From NCBI GenBank assembly GCA_037127255.1, contig JBANSL010000007.1, positions 65,503,538-65,567,537 of the forward strand: a DNA stretch of 64,000 nt. Reading direction: 5' to 3'. The stretch comes from Persicaria tinctoria (Eukaryota; Streptophyta; Magnoliopsida; Caryophyllales; Polygonaceae). Positions 10,070 to 20,810 of the stretch are shown in pieces (positions within the stretch are counted from its first letter, which is position 1; each line of letters starts with the position of its first letter). The notes under the pieces were generated by a model. That model did no database searches and was not told the DNA's origin. It saw nothing but the letters and a program-made list of their open reading frames with translations. The position numbers and the translations under genes are program-made.

Positions 10070-11691
10070 GAAAAGCTACTTGCTTTTGCCAAACACACCC
10101 TTAATCTAGTTTGTAATCTTGGATATTACTCGAGTGACTATCATCCCTATCTAGTTTCCCATATTGCTTGCCATAAGAAGCAAAGATCTTCGAATGAAGG
10201 TTATCATTTCTTATGGCTAAGAGGTCTTTCTAAAGCTCATTATCTAATCTTAATTAGATTAATAAAAAGGAACGACCATGTTGTTTGGGAGTAGTTGTTT
10301 ATAATCAACCTAGCAACTGAGCATGTTAGAAAAAGATGTTGGTAGTCCTCATTGTCTGAGGCATAGAGGTAGTATTCAGGCGATGAAGGTTTGATCTTTT
10401 TAATATAGCTGGGATGTTTGTCATTAATTTGTAATTAATAATGTAATTGTGCTTGCAAACATTAGATTATATTGAGAGATGTGAAGAGATTAAGGGAAAA
10501 GAATAGAAGGAAAATGAATCAAATTTTATATTATGATCAACACTTTTTTGTGAGTCTAGATAAATAGGAGAGGGTAATAGTTAGAGCATCCTAAGGGATA
10601 TGGTTACCCTATTCTCAAAATAGGTAATCAAATTGGGGAAATGAAATAGATTTTGTATATAAATGAGGAAAGGAGAGTAATGATTAGAATAATAATCAAT
10701 GAATCTTAAATAAAAAATGGACTAAATTCGGAAGGATAACAATTACCTTTCCTTACCGAAAAACAAATGAGGGGTAAGTCTCACGTTGAAAGTTGAACAA
10801 AAACAAAAGCCTGGCTAATATATAAGTCAAAGGAATACTCATTAATTCATTTATCGTCAATTAGTTTTAGAATGAAACGTCACTCGAATTATATTAGGCT
10901 ATTAACATGCAAGCTCCCGTGCACGTGTACAAACCCCGATCACGAGTCTCAAAAGTCCTTAGTAGAGTAGATTTTGCGACTTTAGATCATGGTTCAGTTT
11001 TCTTCATAAATTACTAATATATTAAATAGTTTTTTTTTCCTAACCAACTTCTCCTAAATGACGAAATCAAAATGTTCATAATTAACTTTTCAAAAAAAAA
11101 TGTTCATAATTAACAAAATGAAACAAAATTGAGACCTATATATAAATGAAACACGCATATATTTTTTGCTAAAATAAATTCACGTAGAAAAAAAAATATC
11201 AACTAGATTTAATAACTGTGAGTTGGTGTATTCCACATCAGAGATCATAAACATAGAAGCTGAACAATTATAAGTTAGTTTGGTGCGAAAATAAAAGTTT
11301 TTAGATTTATATGTTGAAATTAACGTACGTACGTATGATATTAGAAAAGTGTACTATATTTATTTAGATGCTTTTTACTTTGTTAATTGGGGTATAAGTT
11401 TTTGTAAAAGTCCTTGTAGTCTGTAAATTTCCCAAGTGAATGATCTCTTGTATGACACACAGCACACAAACAATCGCCTTATTCTGAGACAGAGTCACAA
11501 GGCTCGAAGAGTGGCAACTGGCAAGTAGACCTAATGAGCAACTATGACTCGTGGCTACCAAATAGGTCCTTAGATCACATTGGAAGGTAAGCATCGAGTC
11601 ATTGGATGGCTCAGTTGCTATCATGCGCGAGGATCAAGGTTTTGGGCTCAGTTGCTAACATTGTATTATTGGGCCTGCCATATACTAGGTT
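10070..11691. other. 1.6 kb without recognised feature
   Basis: The stretch is AT-rich with short spurious frames in both directions. I see no transposon terminus, protein motif, tRNA or tandem array. A short direct repeat (aatgttcataattaac) occurs around 11071-11120. Confidence 0.4.
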
Positions 11692-12690
11692 GCACGGACA
11701 CGGGAAACGGAAACGAGAAACGGGGACACGGGGAAGCGGCAATTCTAAAAAAACAAAAATCAGGAAACGGCGAGGAAACGGCAATATGAATTATATGTTA
11801 TTTTAAAGCTCACACAAAGACTAATACATATATCTTTATAACAGTTACATATATGATGTCCAACTCCAACTAACACATAAAAAGATAACGACTCGGAAAT
11901 AGAATTTAACTCAACTCTCACAAACATATAAAAATAGAAAATTAATTGTTCAACCCTTCAACAATGCCACAATTCAACCAAATAAAGATGCGGAAAGCAA
12001 CAATTAATAATCCAATATAAAACCAGGGGGAGCAGTTGTCAAACAACCAAGCGTTGGGCTTATCAGCCATGAGATCAGATTTGGCCCACCAGCAGCTCAG
12101 CCCACAATCAAAAGAATCCAAGAACACTAACAAACCCTAATTTCATCCATCGATAATCGGATCCCGCAAAGCCCTGCAAGGAAGGGGCACCGTTGGAGCC
12201 GAAACCGTTGTACTCCTCCCTGAATCTATGGCAGCCGACCTGAGAGTCCCACTTTCTGAAGGCGGTGAGTAGGTCGGTGAAGGGATCGGGCGGGCTAGAG
12301 TAGTTTGACCTCTTTGCGGCGAGTTCAGAGGGAGGAGAAGGGGAGGCGGACGGGAATTGGGGAGTGCCCGATAAGAAGAAGACAAGGAATAGCGAGATCG
12401 CTGCCATTGCTAGCACGATTGTGGCTCTGGCGGTGCTTGTGGTTATCGATTTCAAGGGCATGTAGCCGAGATTCAATCGATTGTTGAGATCGATTTGTGC
12501 TTCCTCCCCTCTCGCACCTGCTAAAGGTGAGAAGTGCGATGAGGTGGCGTTTCCGGTTCGTTTCCGAAAATCACCGGTCCGTGTCCACGGCGTGTCCAGA
12601 TGACATGGCGTTTCGTTGACCGTTTCCAGCCGTTCTTGACCGTTTCCCCGCCGCTTCTTGGGCGCTTCCCCGTTTCCCGGTGTTGGACAC
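11692..12690. mobile_element. Inverted-repeat-bounded segment carrying a gene fragment
   Basis: The left end (11692-11790) is built of GGAAACGG/GGACACGGGG motifs (gcacggacacgggaaacgg ... ggggaagcgg). The right end (12545-12690) carries the same motifs inverted: its complement reads ccaacaccgggaaacggg, then gaagcg and several ggaaacgg. Between them lies a piece resembling the 5' end of a fucosyltransferase gene. The arrangement resembles a Pack-type non-autonomous DNA transposon, but I could not find a clean target-site duplication, so superfamily and exact ends stay open. Confidence 0.45.
11955..12461 (-). pseudogene. Fragment resembling alpha-1,4-fucosyltransferase (FUT13-like)
   Basis: From an ATG at 12461 on the minus strand the frame reads MPLKSITTST..., then a hydrophobic signal anchor (IVLAMAAISLFLVFFLSG), then DPFTDLLTAFRKWDSQVGC and FREEY. 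After a loss of roughly 17 codons and a frame change it resumes with CGLSCWWAKSDLMADKPNAW. From memory this order, signal anchor, 'DPF.DLL.A.RKWD..VGC' and 'CGLSC.W.KS..LADKP.A', is that of the Golgi alpha-1,4-fucosyltransferase of plants, which builds Lewis-a epitopes on N-glycans. Only the N-terminal stem region is present; the catalytic domain is absent. It is a non-functional fragment. The alternative is an unrelated type II membrane protein. Confidence 0.5.
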
Positions 12691-12886
12691 CTCCAGAAAT
12701 TATAAAATGACGTTTTCGTGCTTCCTAGGCCATATATTCGGCCAAGATTTGCGATCGGTATACCTAGCTTGCTATAGGTTAGCTCATAAGTGGAACGCAA
12801 GTACGCAACCTTTTTATTCGAGACACCTCTATATAAGGCAAACCCTAAAAGCTGAAGAGCTCATTTGAGCTAAGCAGGGAAAACCC

Positions 12887-12888
<2 letters not shown>

Positions 12889-12929
<41 letters not shown>
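12889..12929 (+). repeat. (GA)n microsatellite
   Basis: An almost pure GA run of about 40 bases follows 'aaaaccctagagagag'. Such runs are common in the leader or LTR regions of plant retrotransposons. Confidence 0.9.
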
Positions 12930-12931
<2 letters not shown>

Positions 12932-13469
12932 AGGACATATCGCCGACAAAGGCTATGAGACAGTTATCCTTGGCGACGCTACTTGTTTCATTATCCTAGA
13001 TCGAGCCAAGCTTCCAGTAGCGAAGCTTAGATCTAGCATCAGGGGGATTCTCATCGCCTATTTTGTTTTTGTTCTTGTGTTCATCTCTCGTTCTTGCATG
13101 TTCTCATTTTCTATAGGTTTTCCTTTGTTGATACGTGGCTTATGTGTTTGTAAACCGAGATCCACTTTTAAACCTTTGATTTAGTGGATTTTTGGTGAGT
13201 CTCCCCTCTAAGGCTCCATGAAGTAGGGTTTCCTAAACCATGTCAACATTTATTCGTGTTCTCGCATATTTGTTCATTTCATTTTTTATTATCTTGCGAT
13301 TGTCGAACGTTTTTGGAAGCAATTTCCATAACAGCGTTGTATTAGAGCACGAGTGCCCTTTATCTTACCTTCTTGAGTCACTGTTGTGTTGAGGAGCGGA
13401 TGCTAATGAAGGACATTGGGTAGATCAAGAAAGGACTCGTCACTTAATGCTATTTCTCTTCTGTCTGAC

Positions 13470-14137
13470 ATATTGATAGCACGCATTTAGGTAGACATAT
13501 TAGGATGCATTTAACATGATTTAGATGTGCATAATGCATAGTTTAAGCTAGATTTGCATTTATACTCATTTTGTTGGTCGAGTCGGAATCTACACGGTTT
13601 TATGGATTATTTCAGGTATATGTGGATCCAACGAGGAATGGGGAAGCTCATGAATGAAGGAAGAGTCAAGAGGAGAAAGAAAAGTGAAGAGCCCGGGAGT
13701 GGAATTGAAGTTAGAGAGCCTAAGTGAAGAACAAGTCCACAGAAGTTGTCGTCGGACATTCTGAACTTGTTTCGCACTTTCTGGAGGCCTCGGTGGTCCA
13801 ATTGACTATTATAATCATGCGTTGGAAAGCTCTTTCCGAGATCTACAACTTTCGTGTTGACATCGAGACCAGATTCGAAACGGAAAAATCAACGTGAACA
13901 GTAAAAGCCGCACCGCGACCAAGCAAACCGCCCCGCGGCCCGATGCTCTGACGAAGGATTTCACAATCGCCTGGCCGCCCCACGGCCTGGGTTGGCTGCC
14001 CCGCGGCCTCTGCAGAAACGCCGAATCTACTGAATGGACTTTTTATCTCTTTAATTAGGTTTTTAGAATTATTATTTGGCCGACTCTTTTGAGGCTTTTT
14101 AAGGAAGTTTTAGGGTTTTTATTTGAATGATCTAATT
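13470..14137 (+). repeat. Athila/Tat-type LTR, left part
   Basis: The segment shares with 21237-21310 the block 'tttgttggtcga...gaatcta...ttttatggatta', and it continues on the far side of the copia insertion (20048-20810) with sequence typical of the U5 part of Athila/Tat LTRs. It contains GC-rich 'ccgccccgcggcc' motifs (13928-14012) in an otherwise AT-rich context. The left limit is uncertain. A weak primer-binding-like sequence (gttgtattagagcac) at 13334 suggests another LTR ends just before it. Confidence 0.4.
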
Positions 14138-15165
14138 TGATAACTCCACTCCCTTTGATGGAAATCGGAATCTATTTCAAAGGCCTTGACAGTATGTCTG
14201 TGTCAAAGGTCTTGGAGCTTTAACACTATTGACGAAATACAAAACCTGCTCTATATGTTATTATGTCCGAATATTATATTATGTTATTACATGCTTCCAT
14301 ATTATTATTATATATTCACTAACCTTTCAGGAAGCTATTTGAATTATATCTCCTTCCTTAAGCGTTCAAAGCTGAGAAAGATCAAATCGAGATCATGGCT
14401 TCCGAAGTTTCCAAAGATAGAAGATTGCGCTCAAGCCATGATCCTCTCTTAGCCGTTGGAGAGGATTCCTTCCTCAAGTGGCGCCGATGATCTTCACTAT
14501 ATAAAGGAGAAGAAGAAGAGAGAGAGGAGGGACGCACTTCAAGAATATCATTGCACAATCAGCCTTCAAGCATACTTCTCTCTTCAACGTGTTCTCTCTG
14601 CTTGTTCTTAAGAGTCTTATATTTTGTTTCAAAGCATTTGAGAGATACACAGTGAGCTTATAGGATATATTTCGAGAGAGTGTTATACTCGAGAGTTTAT
14701 AACTCAGGAAGTGGGCACTAGGCTATTGATTCTCGAGAGTAAGAGGATTGTACTAGATAGCTGAGAGAGGTGGGGCTCTTCTAGATTGGTCTAGGACTCC
14801 AAGGGAACGTGAGTTGACTAGATTGCAATTGTATAGGAGAGAGGCTTCTCGGTGAGCTATTAGGATCCTAAGCTTTGTGAATCAATAAAGCCTGTTGAAT
14901 CCTAGGGTTGTGGAAGAACCCTAGGCGGGGACGTAGGCCAAGTTCGTGCCGAACCTCGTTAACAATTCGTTGCGTCCTTTACTTATTGCTTTACCTTATT
15001 TCCGCACCTGGTTCGATTTTCTAACTTTGTGATTCAGGTTCTTCTCAAAGGTTTTGGTACAAGCTCCAAAAGTCTTGAGACTTTCTGCGAAAAACGGGCA
15101 TACTCTATTCAACCCCCCTTCTAGAGTATTTATATATTACTTTGTTTTATATTATCGAACCTTCA
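14138..15165 (+). repeat. Copia-1 5' LTR
   Basis: 1028 bp, from TGATAACTCC to CGAACCTTCA. It contains 48 bp (about 14411-14458) that are missing from the 3' LTR between short repeats (agat/ggat). A TATA-like 'ctatataaagg' lies near 14498, upstream of a likely transcription start. Confidence 0.92.
14498..14508 (+). promoter_or_regulatory. TATA-like box in copia-1 5' LTR
   Basis: The sequence ctatataaagg is conserved in the 3' LTR near 19379. Its position, about 360 bp into the LTR, fits the U3/R transition. No experimental support is available. Confidence 0.5.
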
Positions 15166-15166
15166 A

Positions 15167-15180
15167 TTGGTATCAGAGCT
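15167..15180 (+). promoter_or_regulatory. Primer-binding site of copia-1
   Basis: TTGGTATCAGAGCT lies one base after the LTR end. It matches the complement of the 3' end of initiator methionine tRNA, the usual primer for plant copia elements. Confidence 0.9.
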
Positions 15181-15224
15181 TTACTCACTGCTTTTGATCT
15201 AACAATCTTGTGAGTTTTTCGATC

Positions 15225-16979
15225 ATGTCTGGTGAAGCAAGCGGAGGATTTGCACAGGGAAGGTCTACCATTAGACCACCACTCTTTGTAGGAAACAACT
15301 TTGTCCACTGGAGATCCTTGATGAAAATGTTCATTATAGATCAAGATCTGGAACTTTGGAACATTATAGAGAATGGTCCAAAGATTCCTATGAAAGACGG
15401 ACCTAGTGGAAGCAAAGTCGCGAAGACCGAGGCTGATTACATCCAAGCGGATCTTGAACTCGTCTCCAAAAACTACAGGGCTATAAACTTACTTTATTGT
15501 GGTCTTAGTACTGATGAGTTTAACCGTATTTCATCTTGTAGGTCAGCTAAAGAGATTTGGGACAAGCTGATCGTCACCTACGAAGGAACCAGTCAAGTGA
15601 AGGACACCAAAATCAACATCTTCCTTCGAAAGTATGAACTCTTCAAAATGAAGCCTGATGAGTCCATTAAGGCCATGTTCACACGGTTCACGGAAATCAC
15701 GAACAACCTTGAGTCTCTCGGCAAGACCTTTGAGAATGTTGAGAAAGTGAGGAAGATATTGAGGTGCCTCCCAAAAGACAAATGGGGCCCGAAAGTGACA
15801 GCCATAGAGGAAGCCCAAGATCTCACCACTCTACCCCTTGATGACTTGCTTGGGAAGCTGATCACACATGAGATGATTCTCAATGAAGACGATGGAGAAC
15901 TTCCAGCAAGTACTAAGAACTTGGCGCTCAAGTCTAAGAAGGATGAGCCCAAAGATGTGTCTGATTCTGATGATGAGGAAGATGATGAGGATGATCCCTT
16001 TGATCTCATTACAAGGGGTCTTTCTCGAATCCTCAAGATGAAGAAGCAATTCAACAACAAAGATAGATCAGAGTCTTCTAAATTTCGAGGTAAGTCTCAA
16101 TACAATAAATATGACAAGAACACTAAACCTTTGTCTTGTTTTGAATGTGGTGAAACATACCATCTAGTGAAAGATTGCCCTCAAAAGAAGAAGAGCCAAT
16201 TCAAGAAAGGTGACTCGGATTCCGATGATGAAAAGGCCAACCTTTGTCTCATGGCCATAGGAGATGAATCCCATGATAAGCAACTTGAAGCTACTGTAAG
16301 AGAACTTATGGAAAGTCCAAAAGAGGTATTATCGGAATTCCTTTCTAATATGATTGCCAATGAAGAGAAGCTTATTGCCCAAACTAACATTCTTATTAAG
16401 AGAACTGTGGAGCAGGAAAAGACTATTGAGGATCTGTCTATGAGGGTCAAAGGTCTTGAAGCTTCTTATTCAGGTCTTGACATTAAAGTCAAGACTCTTG
16501 ATTCGGAGAAATCTGAACTCAAGCAAGATCTCTCCTCTCTAAGAAATGTGCATCATGACTTAGAGAACGAGAAGATCTCCCTGAATAATAAGATTCTAGA
16601 CCAACAGACAGCCCTCATAAGTTTTACCAAATCCAAGGGCACTCTTGATAGGATGTTGGGTGAGCAACAAAATTCTCTAAACAGAAGTGGTATTGGTTAC
16701 AACCCGAGGTTTTTAAAGAAGCAACACATTACCACTTTTGTAAAGGCCAAAGGAAGCAGAACCTCTCCTATATGTCACCACTGTGCTAGAAAGGGACATG
16801 TAAAAGAGACCTGCCCCTATAGAAGAAAGGATCCTCATATTATTCGCAATACATTTCCTATTCACTTGAGAAAAGAACGGATAACGCAAGTTTGGGTCCC
16901 CAAAGGCACTATTTTACCAAATATGGTTTATCCCAATAAAGGATCTAAATTTGCTCACTGGTCTAGCCACAAAGGTTGA
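15225..16979 (+). CDS. Copia-1 gag polyprotein
   Basis: The first ATG of this frame (15225) gives about 584 residues beginning MSGEASGG; the longer open frame starts at a GTG. The N-terminal half has the UBN2/retrotran_gag type pattern (F.GNNF..W...M..F, SAKEIWDKL...YEG, FL.KYELFKMKPDESI). The middle is acidic (SDSDDEEDDEDDPFD). A CCHC knuckle, CFECGETYHLVKDC, lies near residue 308, and a long coiled coil follows (about 370-490). A second knuckle, CHHCARKGHVKETC, lies near residue 523. Gag forms the particle that packages element RNA. The frame is intact, in contrast to pol downstream. The coiled-coil extension with two knuckles resembles SIRE/Maximus-type copia gags. Confidence 0.85.
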   Translation: MSGEASGGFAQGRSTIRPPLFVGNNFVHWRSLMKMFIIDQDLELWNIIENGPKIPMKDGPSGSKVAKTEADYIQADLELVSKNYRAINLLYCGLSTDEFNRISSCRSAKEIWDKLIVTYEGTSQVKDTKINIFLRKYELFKMKPDESIKAMFTRFTEITNNLESLGKTFENVEKVRKILRCLPKDKWGPKVTAIEEAQDLTTLPLDDLLGKLITHEMILNEDDGELPASTKNLALKSKKDEPKDVSDSDDEEDDEDDPFDLITRGLSRILKMKKQFNNKDRSESSKFRGKSQYNKYDKNTKPLSCFECGETYHLVKDCPQKKKSQFKKGDSDSDDEKANLCLMAIGDESHDKQLEATVRELMESPKEVLSEFLSNMIANEEKLIAQTNILIKRTVEQEKTIEDLSMRVKGLEASYSGLDIKVKTLDSEKSELKQDLSSLRNVHHDLENEKISLNNKILDQQTALISFTKSKGTLDRMLGEQQNSLNRSGIGYNPRFLKKQHITTFVKAKGSRTSPICHHCARKGHVKETCPYRRKDPHIIRNTFPIHLRKERITQVWVPKGTILPNMVYPNKGSKFAHWSSHKG

Positions 16980-17203
16980 TGTTTGTTTTACAGGAGATCA
17001 CCAAGGTGAAGGAGCAAAAATGGATTATATAGAGTGGATGCTCGAGGCATATGAGTGGGAAGAGTTCTCTCTTTCATGATCTAAAGGAGCAATCCACATG
17101 AACAATCACTCTTGGTGACAAAGGAAAGTGCGACATCGTTGGTATTGGTAGTGTTGGGAGTGATCCTAACCACTGTATTAAAAATGTTTATCTTGTTAAT
17201 TGT

Positions 17204-17690
17204 TTGAAGTATAATTTGCTTAGTATTTCTCAACTATGTGATTATGGTAATGATGTTGGATTTAACAAGAAAAGATGTTTAGTGCGCAGAGAAGATACAG
17301 GTGAAATAGTTCTAATTGTCTATCGTTATAACAACATCTATGTCGTGAATGCTGAGCAAGTGGCACAAGGAAGCTTATTCTGTCTAAAGGCTTTGACGGA
17401 CGATCCAAAGCTCTGGCACAGGAGACTCGGTCATGTGAGTCCACATACACTACAAAAGCTTGTGTCCAAAGGGAATGTAAGAGGACTACCTGAGATGGAG
17501 TTCAAAGGTATTGATATGTGCAAAGCATGCACACGAGGTAAACAAACACGTAGCTCTTTCAAACCCAAAAAAAAAGGTTGTAAGTTCTTCTAGACCCCTT
17601 GAACTTTTACATATGGATTTATGTGGTCCTATGAGAGTCAAATCTTCCAATGGTAAAAAGTACATGCTTGTTGTTATTTTTTATGAATGC
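17204..17690 (+). pseudogene. Copia-1 GAG-pre-integrase and start of integrase
   Basis: KYNLLSISQLCD, then LWHRRLGHVSPHTLQKLVSKG and CKACTRGKQTRSSF form the GAG-pre-integrase region with its H-H-C-C zinc motif. A frameshift in an A-run near 17570 moves the reading frame, after which LLHMDLCGPMRVKSSNGKKY begins the integrase core and includes its first aspartate. The core then stops near 17682 and joins acidic linker sequence, so the second D and the E of the DDE triad are missing. The protease between gag and this region (16980-17200) is also degraded. Confidence 0.85.
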
Positions 17691-18345
17691 AATGAAGGTG
17701 CTTTGAGTGAAAGTGTTGCAGATATAGATCTTAACATCCATGCAGAGAACGAGAAAGGTGATGATGCTTCTACCAAGAACACAGAGAAAAAGAACATGCA
17801 GGAACCGATTCTTAACACTGAAGAATTGGCCCAAGGTGTTGAGGATTCGTCCAAATCCCTTGATGTCCAATCCAACAGTGTTGAGACGTCAGAAACTGCT
17901 GTAACTGGACCGAACAGATCCACGGAGTCAGATGTACTACAAGTTAATCCTACTAGTGTGACGAATCAAGGAGCTGAGACTAGCAAAAGGAAATTCAAAT
18001 ACTCCTCTTCACACTCTTTAAAGGATATCATCTCTGACCCTACTTCTAGTGTTCAAACTCGTTCTAAATTTAAAGATCTTTGTGCTTTTCACGCGTTTGT
18101 TTCTCTTATTGAGCCAAAGAAGGTAAATGAGGCACTTCAGGAGCCAGACTGGATCATTGCTATGCAAAGTGAGCTTAACGAATTTGAAAGGAACAAAGTC
18201 TGGACCTTGAAGCCTAGGCCAAAGCATCAATCAGTCATTGGCACACGATGGGTATTTCGAAACAAGCTAGATGAGAATAGTAAGATCGTGAGGAACAAGG
18301 CAAGGCTTGTTGCTCAAGGCTACAGTCAAGAGGAAGCATTCAAAG
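17690..18345 (+). pseudogene. Copia-1 linker and N-terminal part of RT
   Basis: After a variable acidic linker the frame reads FHAFVSLIEPKKVNEAL, EPDWIIAMQSELNEFERNKV, IGTRWVFRNKLDENSKI and ARLVAQGYSQEE, the well-conserved beginning of copia reverse transcriptase. It breaks off right after QGYSQEE, before the palm with the YVDD-type active site. The junction at about 18340 leads directly to RNase H sequence. The product cannot polymerise DNA. Confidence 0.85.
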
Positions 18346-18528
18346 ACCATACATATTGATGTAAGGCATCATTTCATTGGAGACCATGTCGAAAAAGGTG
18401 ATGTGTCCATATCATTTATTTCAACTGATTATCAATGGACTAACATTTTTACTAAGCTTTTGGCAGAGGACAGGTTCACCTTCATTAGACATGATATCGG
18501 AATGCTTAACAGGGATGCACTTTCGTAG
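18346..18528 (+). pseudogene. Copia-1 RNase H C-terminus
   Basis: In a shifted frame the sequence gives KTIHIDVRHHFIGDHVEKGD and QWTNIFTKLLAEDRF, the conserved end of copia RNase H (compare the HIDIRHHFIR...IFTKPL pattern of the family). The upstream catalytic residues are deleted. The stop at about 18526 ends pol. Confidence 0.85.
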
Positions 18529-19067
18529 GGGGAGCTTTCCCTTTATGAAAGATAAACTCTACTCGGTGTGTCAAGATCCTTGAACCTCATTTCAAAGGTT
18601 GTGAACTGAATGGTAGAGCACATATAACGGATCATATATTTGGTTAATATCTTATTAGATATTTGATCAAATATAGTTTTTATGATTTTTAACCTTCTTT
18701 ATGCAGTTCACATATTATTCTCTGAAAAATCTTTTATCCGAGTGCATTTTATTTATGGAATTTTTTAAATCGGATAAATCTTCTCTTGCCTTTAAGATTT
18801 GAAAGGAACTTTTGAATTTTGAATTATTTTGGTAAGTCTGATTTTGGTAACTGTTTTTAAACTCCTCCCTTTGTTGAAAGACAAAAAGGGGGAGATGGTT
18901 TGATGGTTTAGACCTTATTTTGTTGGATGTCTTTCATTGGTTTTAAAACTTATATGATCCAACATTTGTCTAACCCATGCAGGTACTTAGTCCGATTGTG
19001 CTTATGATATATCTGTTTGACTAAGTTGTAGGGATGCACAGGTTTTGTCTTTCATCAAGGGGGAGAT
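18529..19067 (+). other. Copia-1 3' spacer and polypurine tract
   Basis: No reading frame of interest is seen. The spacer contains an internal purine run (aaaaagggggagatgg near 18884) and the terminal tract tcaagggggagat at 19055-19067 just before the 3' LTR, which is the probable plus-strand primer site. Confidence 0.7.
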
Positions 19068-20047
19068 TGATAACTCCACTCCCTTTGATGGAAATCGGAA
19101 TCTGTTTCAAAGGCCTTGACAGTATGTCTGTGTCAAAGGTCTTGGAGCTTTAACAGTGTTGACGAAATACAAAACCTGCTCTATATGTTATTATGTCCGA
19201 ATATTATATTATGTTCTTATATGCTTCCATATTATTATTATATATTCACTAACCTTTCAGGAAGCTATTTGAATTATATCTCCTTCCTTAAGCGTTCAAA
19301 GCCGAGAAAGATCAAATCGAGATCATGGCTTCCGAAGTTTCCAAAGATTCCTTCCTCAAGTGGCGCCGATGATCTTCACTATATAAAGGAGAAGAAGAAG
19401 AGAGAGAGGAGGGACGCACTTCAAGAATATCATTGCACAATCAGCCTTCAAGCATACTTCTCTCTTCAACGTGTTCTCTCTGCTTGTTCTTAAGAGTCTT
19501 ATATTTTGTTTCAAAGCATTTGAGAGATACACAGTGAGCTTATAGGATATATTTCGAGAGAGTGTTATACTTGAGAGTTTATAACTCAGGAAGTGGGCAC
19601 TAGGCTATTGATTCTCGAGAGTAAGAGGATTGTACTAGATAGCTGAGAGAGGTGGGGCTCTTCTAGATTGGTCTAGGACTCCAAGGGAACGTGAGTTGAC
19701 TAGATTGCAATTGTATAGGAGAGAGGCTTCTCGGTGAGCTATTAGGATCCTAAGCTTTGTGAATCAATAAAGCCTGTTGAATCCTAGGGTTGTGGAAGAA
19801 CCCTAGGCGGGGACGTAGGCCAAGTTCGTGCCGAACCTCGTTAACAATTCGTTGCGTCCTTTACTTATTGCTTTACCTTATTTCCGCACCTGGTTCGATT
19901 TTCTAACTTTGTGATTCAGGTTCTTCTCAAAGGTTTTGGTACAAGCTCCAAAAGTCTTGAGACTTTCTGCGAAAAACGGGCATACTCTATTCAATCCCCC
20001 TTCTAGAGTATTTATATATTACTTTGTTTTACATTATCGAACCTTCA
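19068..20047 (+). repeat. Copia-1 3' LTR
   Basis: 980 bp, TGATAACTCC to CGAACCTTCA. It is almost identical to the 5' LTR apart from a 48-bp deletion and about nine substitutions seen by eye (for example cactatt/cagtgtt and gttattacatg/gttcttatatg). Confidence 0.92.
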
Positions 20048-20810
20048 TAATTCATTAGTTTATGCACTTGGAGATTATCAATTGAGAGAACCCTAGAGAG
20101 GAGCCTCCATGGCCATGGACTCTTCTGTTTCGTCTATGGATTGAAGCTTTGGTTTGATAAAGTTGTGAGATTTCTATTCTTGTTCTATTCCTATTGATTC
20201 GTATTGATTCTTTTGCGAATATTGTTGATTTCTTCTAGTCCGTACTACTAGTTGAGATTATTGTTATGATTTTGTAGATTCCTTGTAGTGAACCTTAATC
20301 CATGGTAGCAATCATGCCTTTTTAGGACTCGTAGGAAAAAACTAGTGTGTAGAGAATCAATTATATGTTAAATGCTGACTCGTAGCTTGGTGTTGCATAT
20401 ATCCTGGTTAATCCTTAATCTTAATGCTACTATTAGGTTAAATCTTGACCGTGTTAAGCTTATCTAATTAGTAAGGGTTACTAAGACTTGTAGGACTAGT
20501 AATCTACACAAGATCAGGACAGGAACAATAATAGGATGAAAAGAGAACTTGAAGAAGAATCGATGATCAATCAACAAAACTAAACAGGATATTTATAGAT
20601 GGAATTATTATCTCAATTGTTATCTCTATTAACTTGTTTATAGTTTCTTTTCTTATCTTCAATCACCAAAACCCCTCTTTTCTACTAATTGGTAAATATA
20701 CATTGCTTAGGAATACTTGATTCTCTGTAGGATCAACCTCTTACTTGCTTACTATACTAGTTTGTAGGTTTGAGTTATACTTTGATAGGTACAACGGCAG
20801 TTTCCTCCTG
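20048..20810 (+). repeat. Athila/Tat-type LTR, right part
   Basis: This continues the sequence interrupted at 14137. The 'ccttaatccatggtagcaat' region, the 'atcaccaaaacccctctttt' block and the end 'tttgataggtacaacggcag' follow the pattern of Athila/Tat LTR ends that I know from plants. No internal region follows, so it may be a solo LTR. The ends are approximate. Confidence 0.4.

Larger units (their letters stand above)
14138..20047 (+). mobile_element. Copia-1: young, internally deleted Ty1/copia element
   Basis: The element is 5910 bp long, with LTRs 14138-15165 and 19068-20047 and the perfect target-site duplication TAATT (14133-14137 and 20048-20052). It has a primer-binding site at 15167, a long gag frame, and pol reduced to three pieces: the GAG-pre-integrase region with the first residues of integrase, the first part of RT, and the last part of RNase H. 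By eye the LTRs differ at about nine bases plus one 48-bp deletion in the 3' LTR, so the insertion is recent. It could only have moved with enzymes supplied by another copy. Confidence 0.92.

Noticed and set aside
13920..14012. GC-rich 'ccgccccgcggcc' segment as a possible gene or CpG island
   Set aside because: It lies in an LTR-like region without an open frame; such motifs are common in Athila/Tat LTRs.
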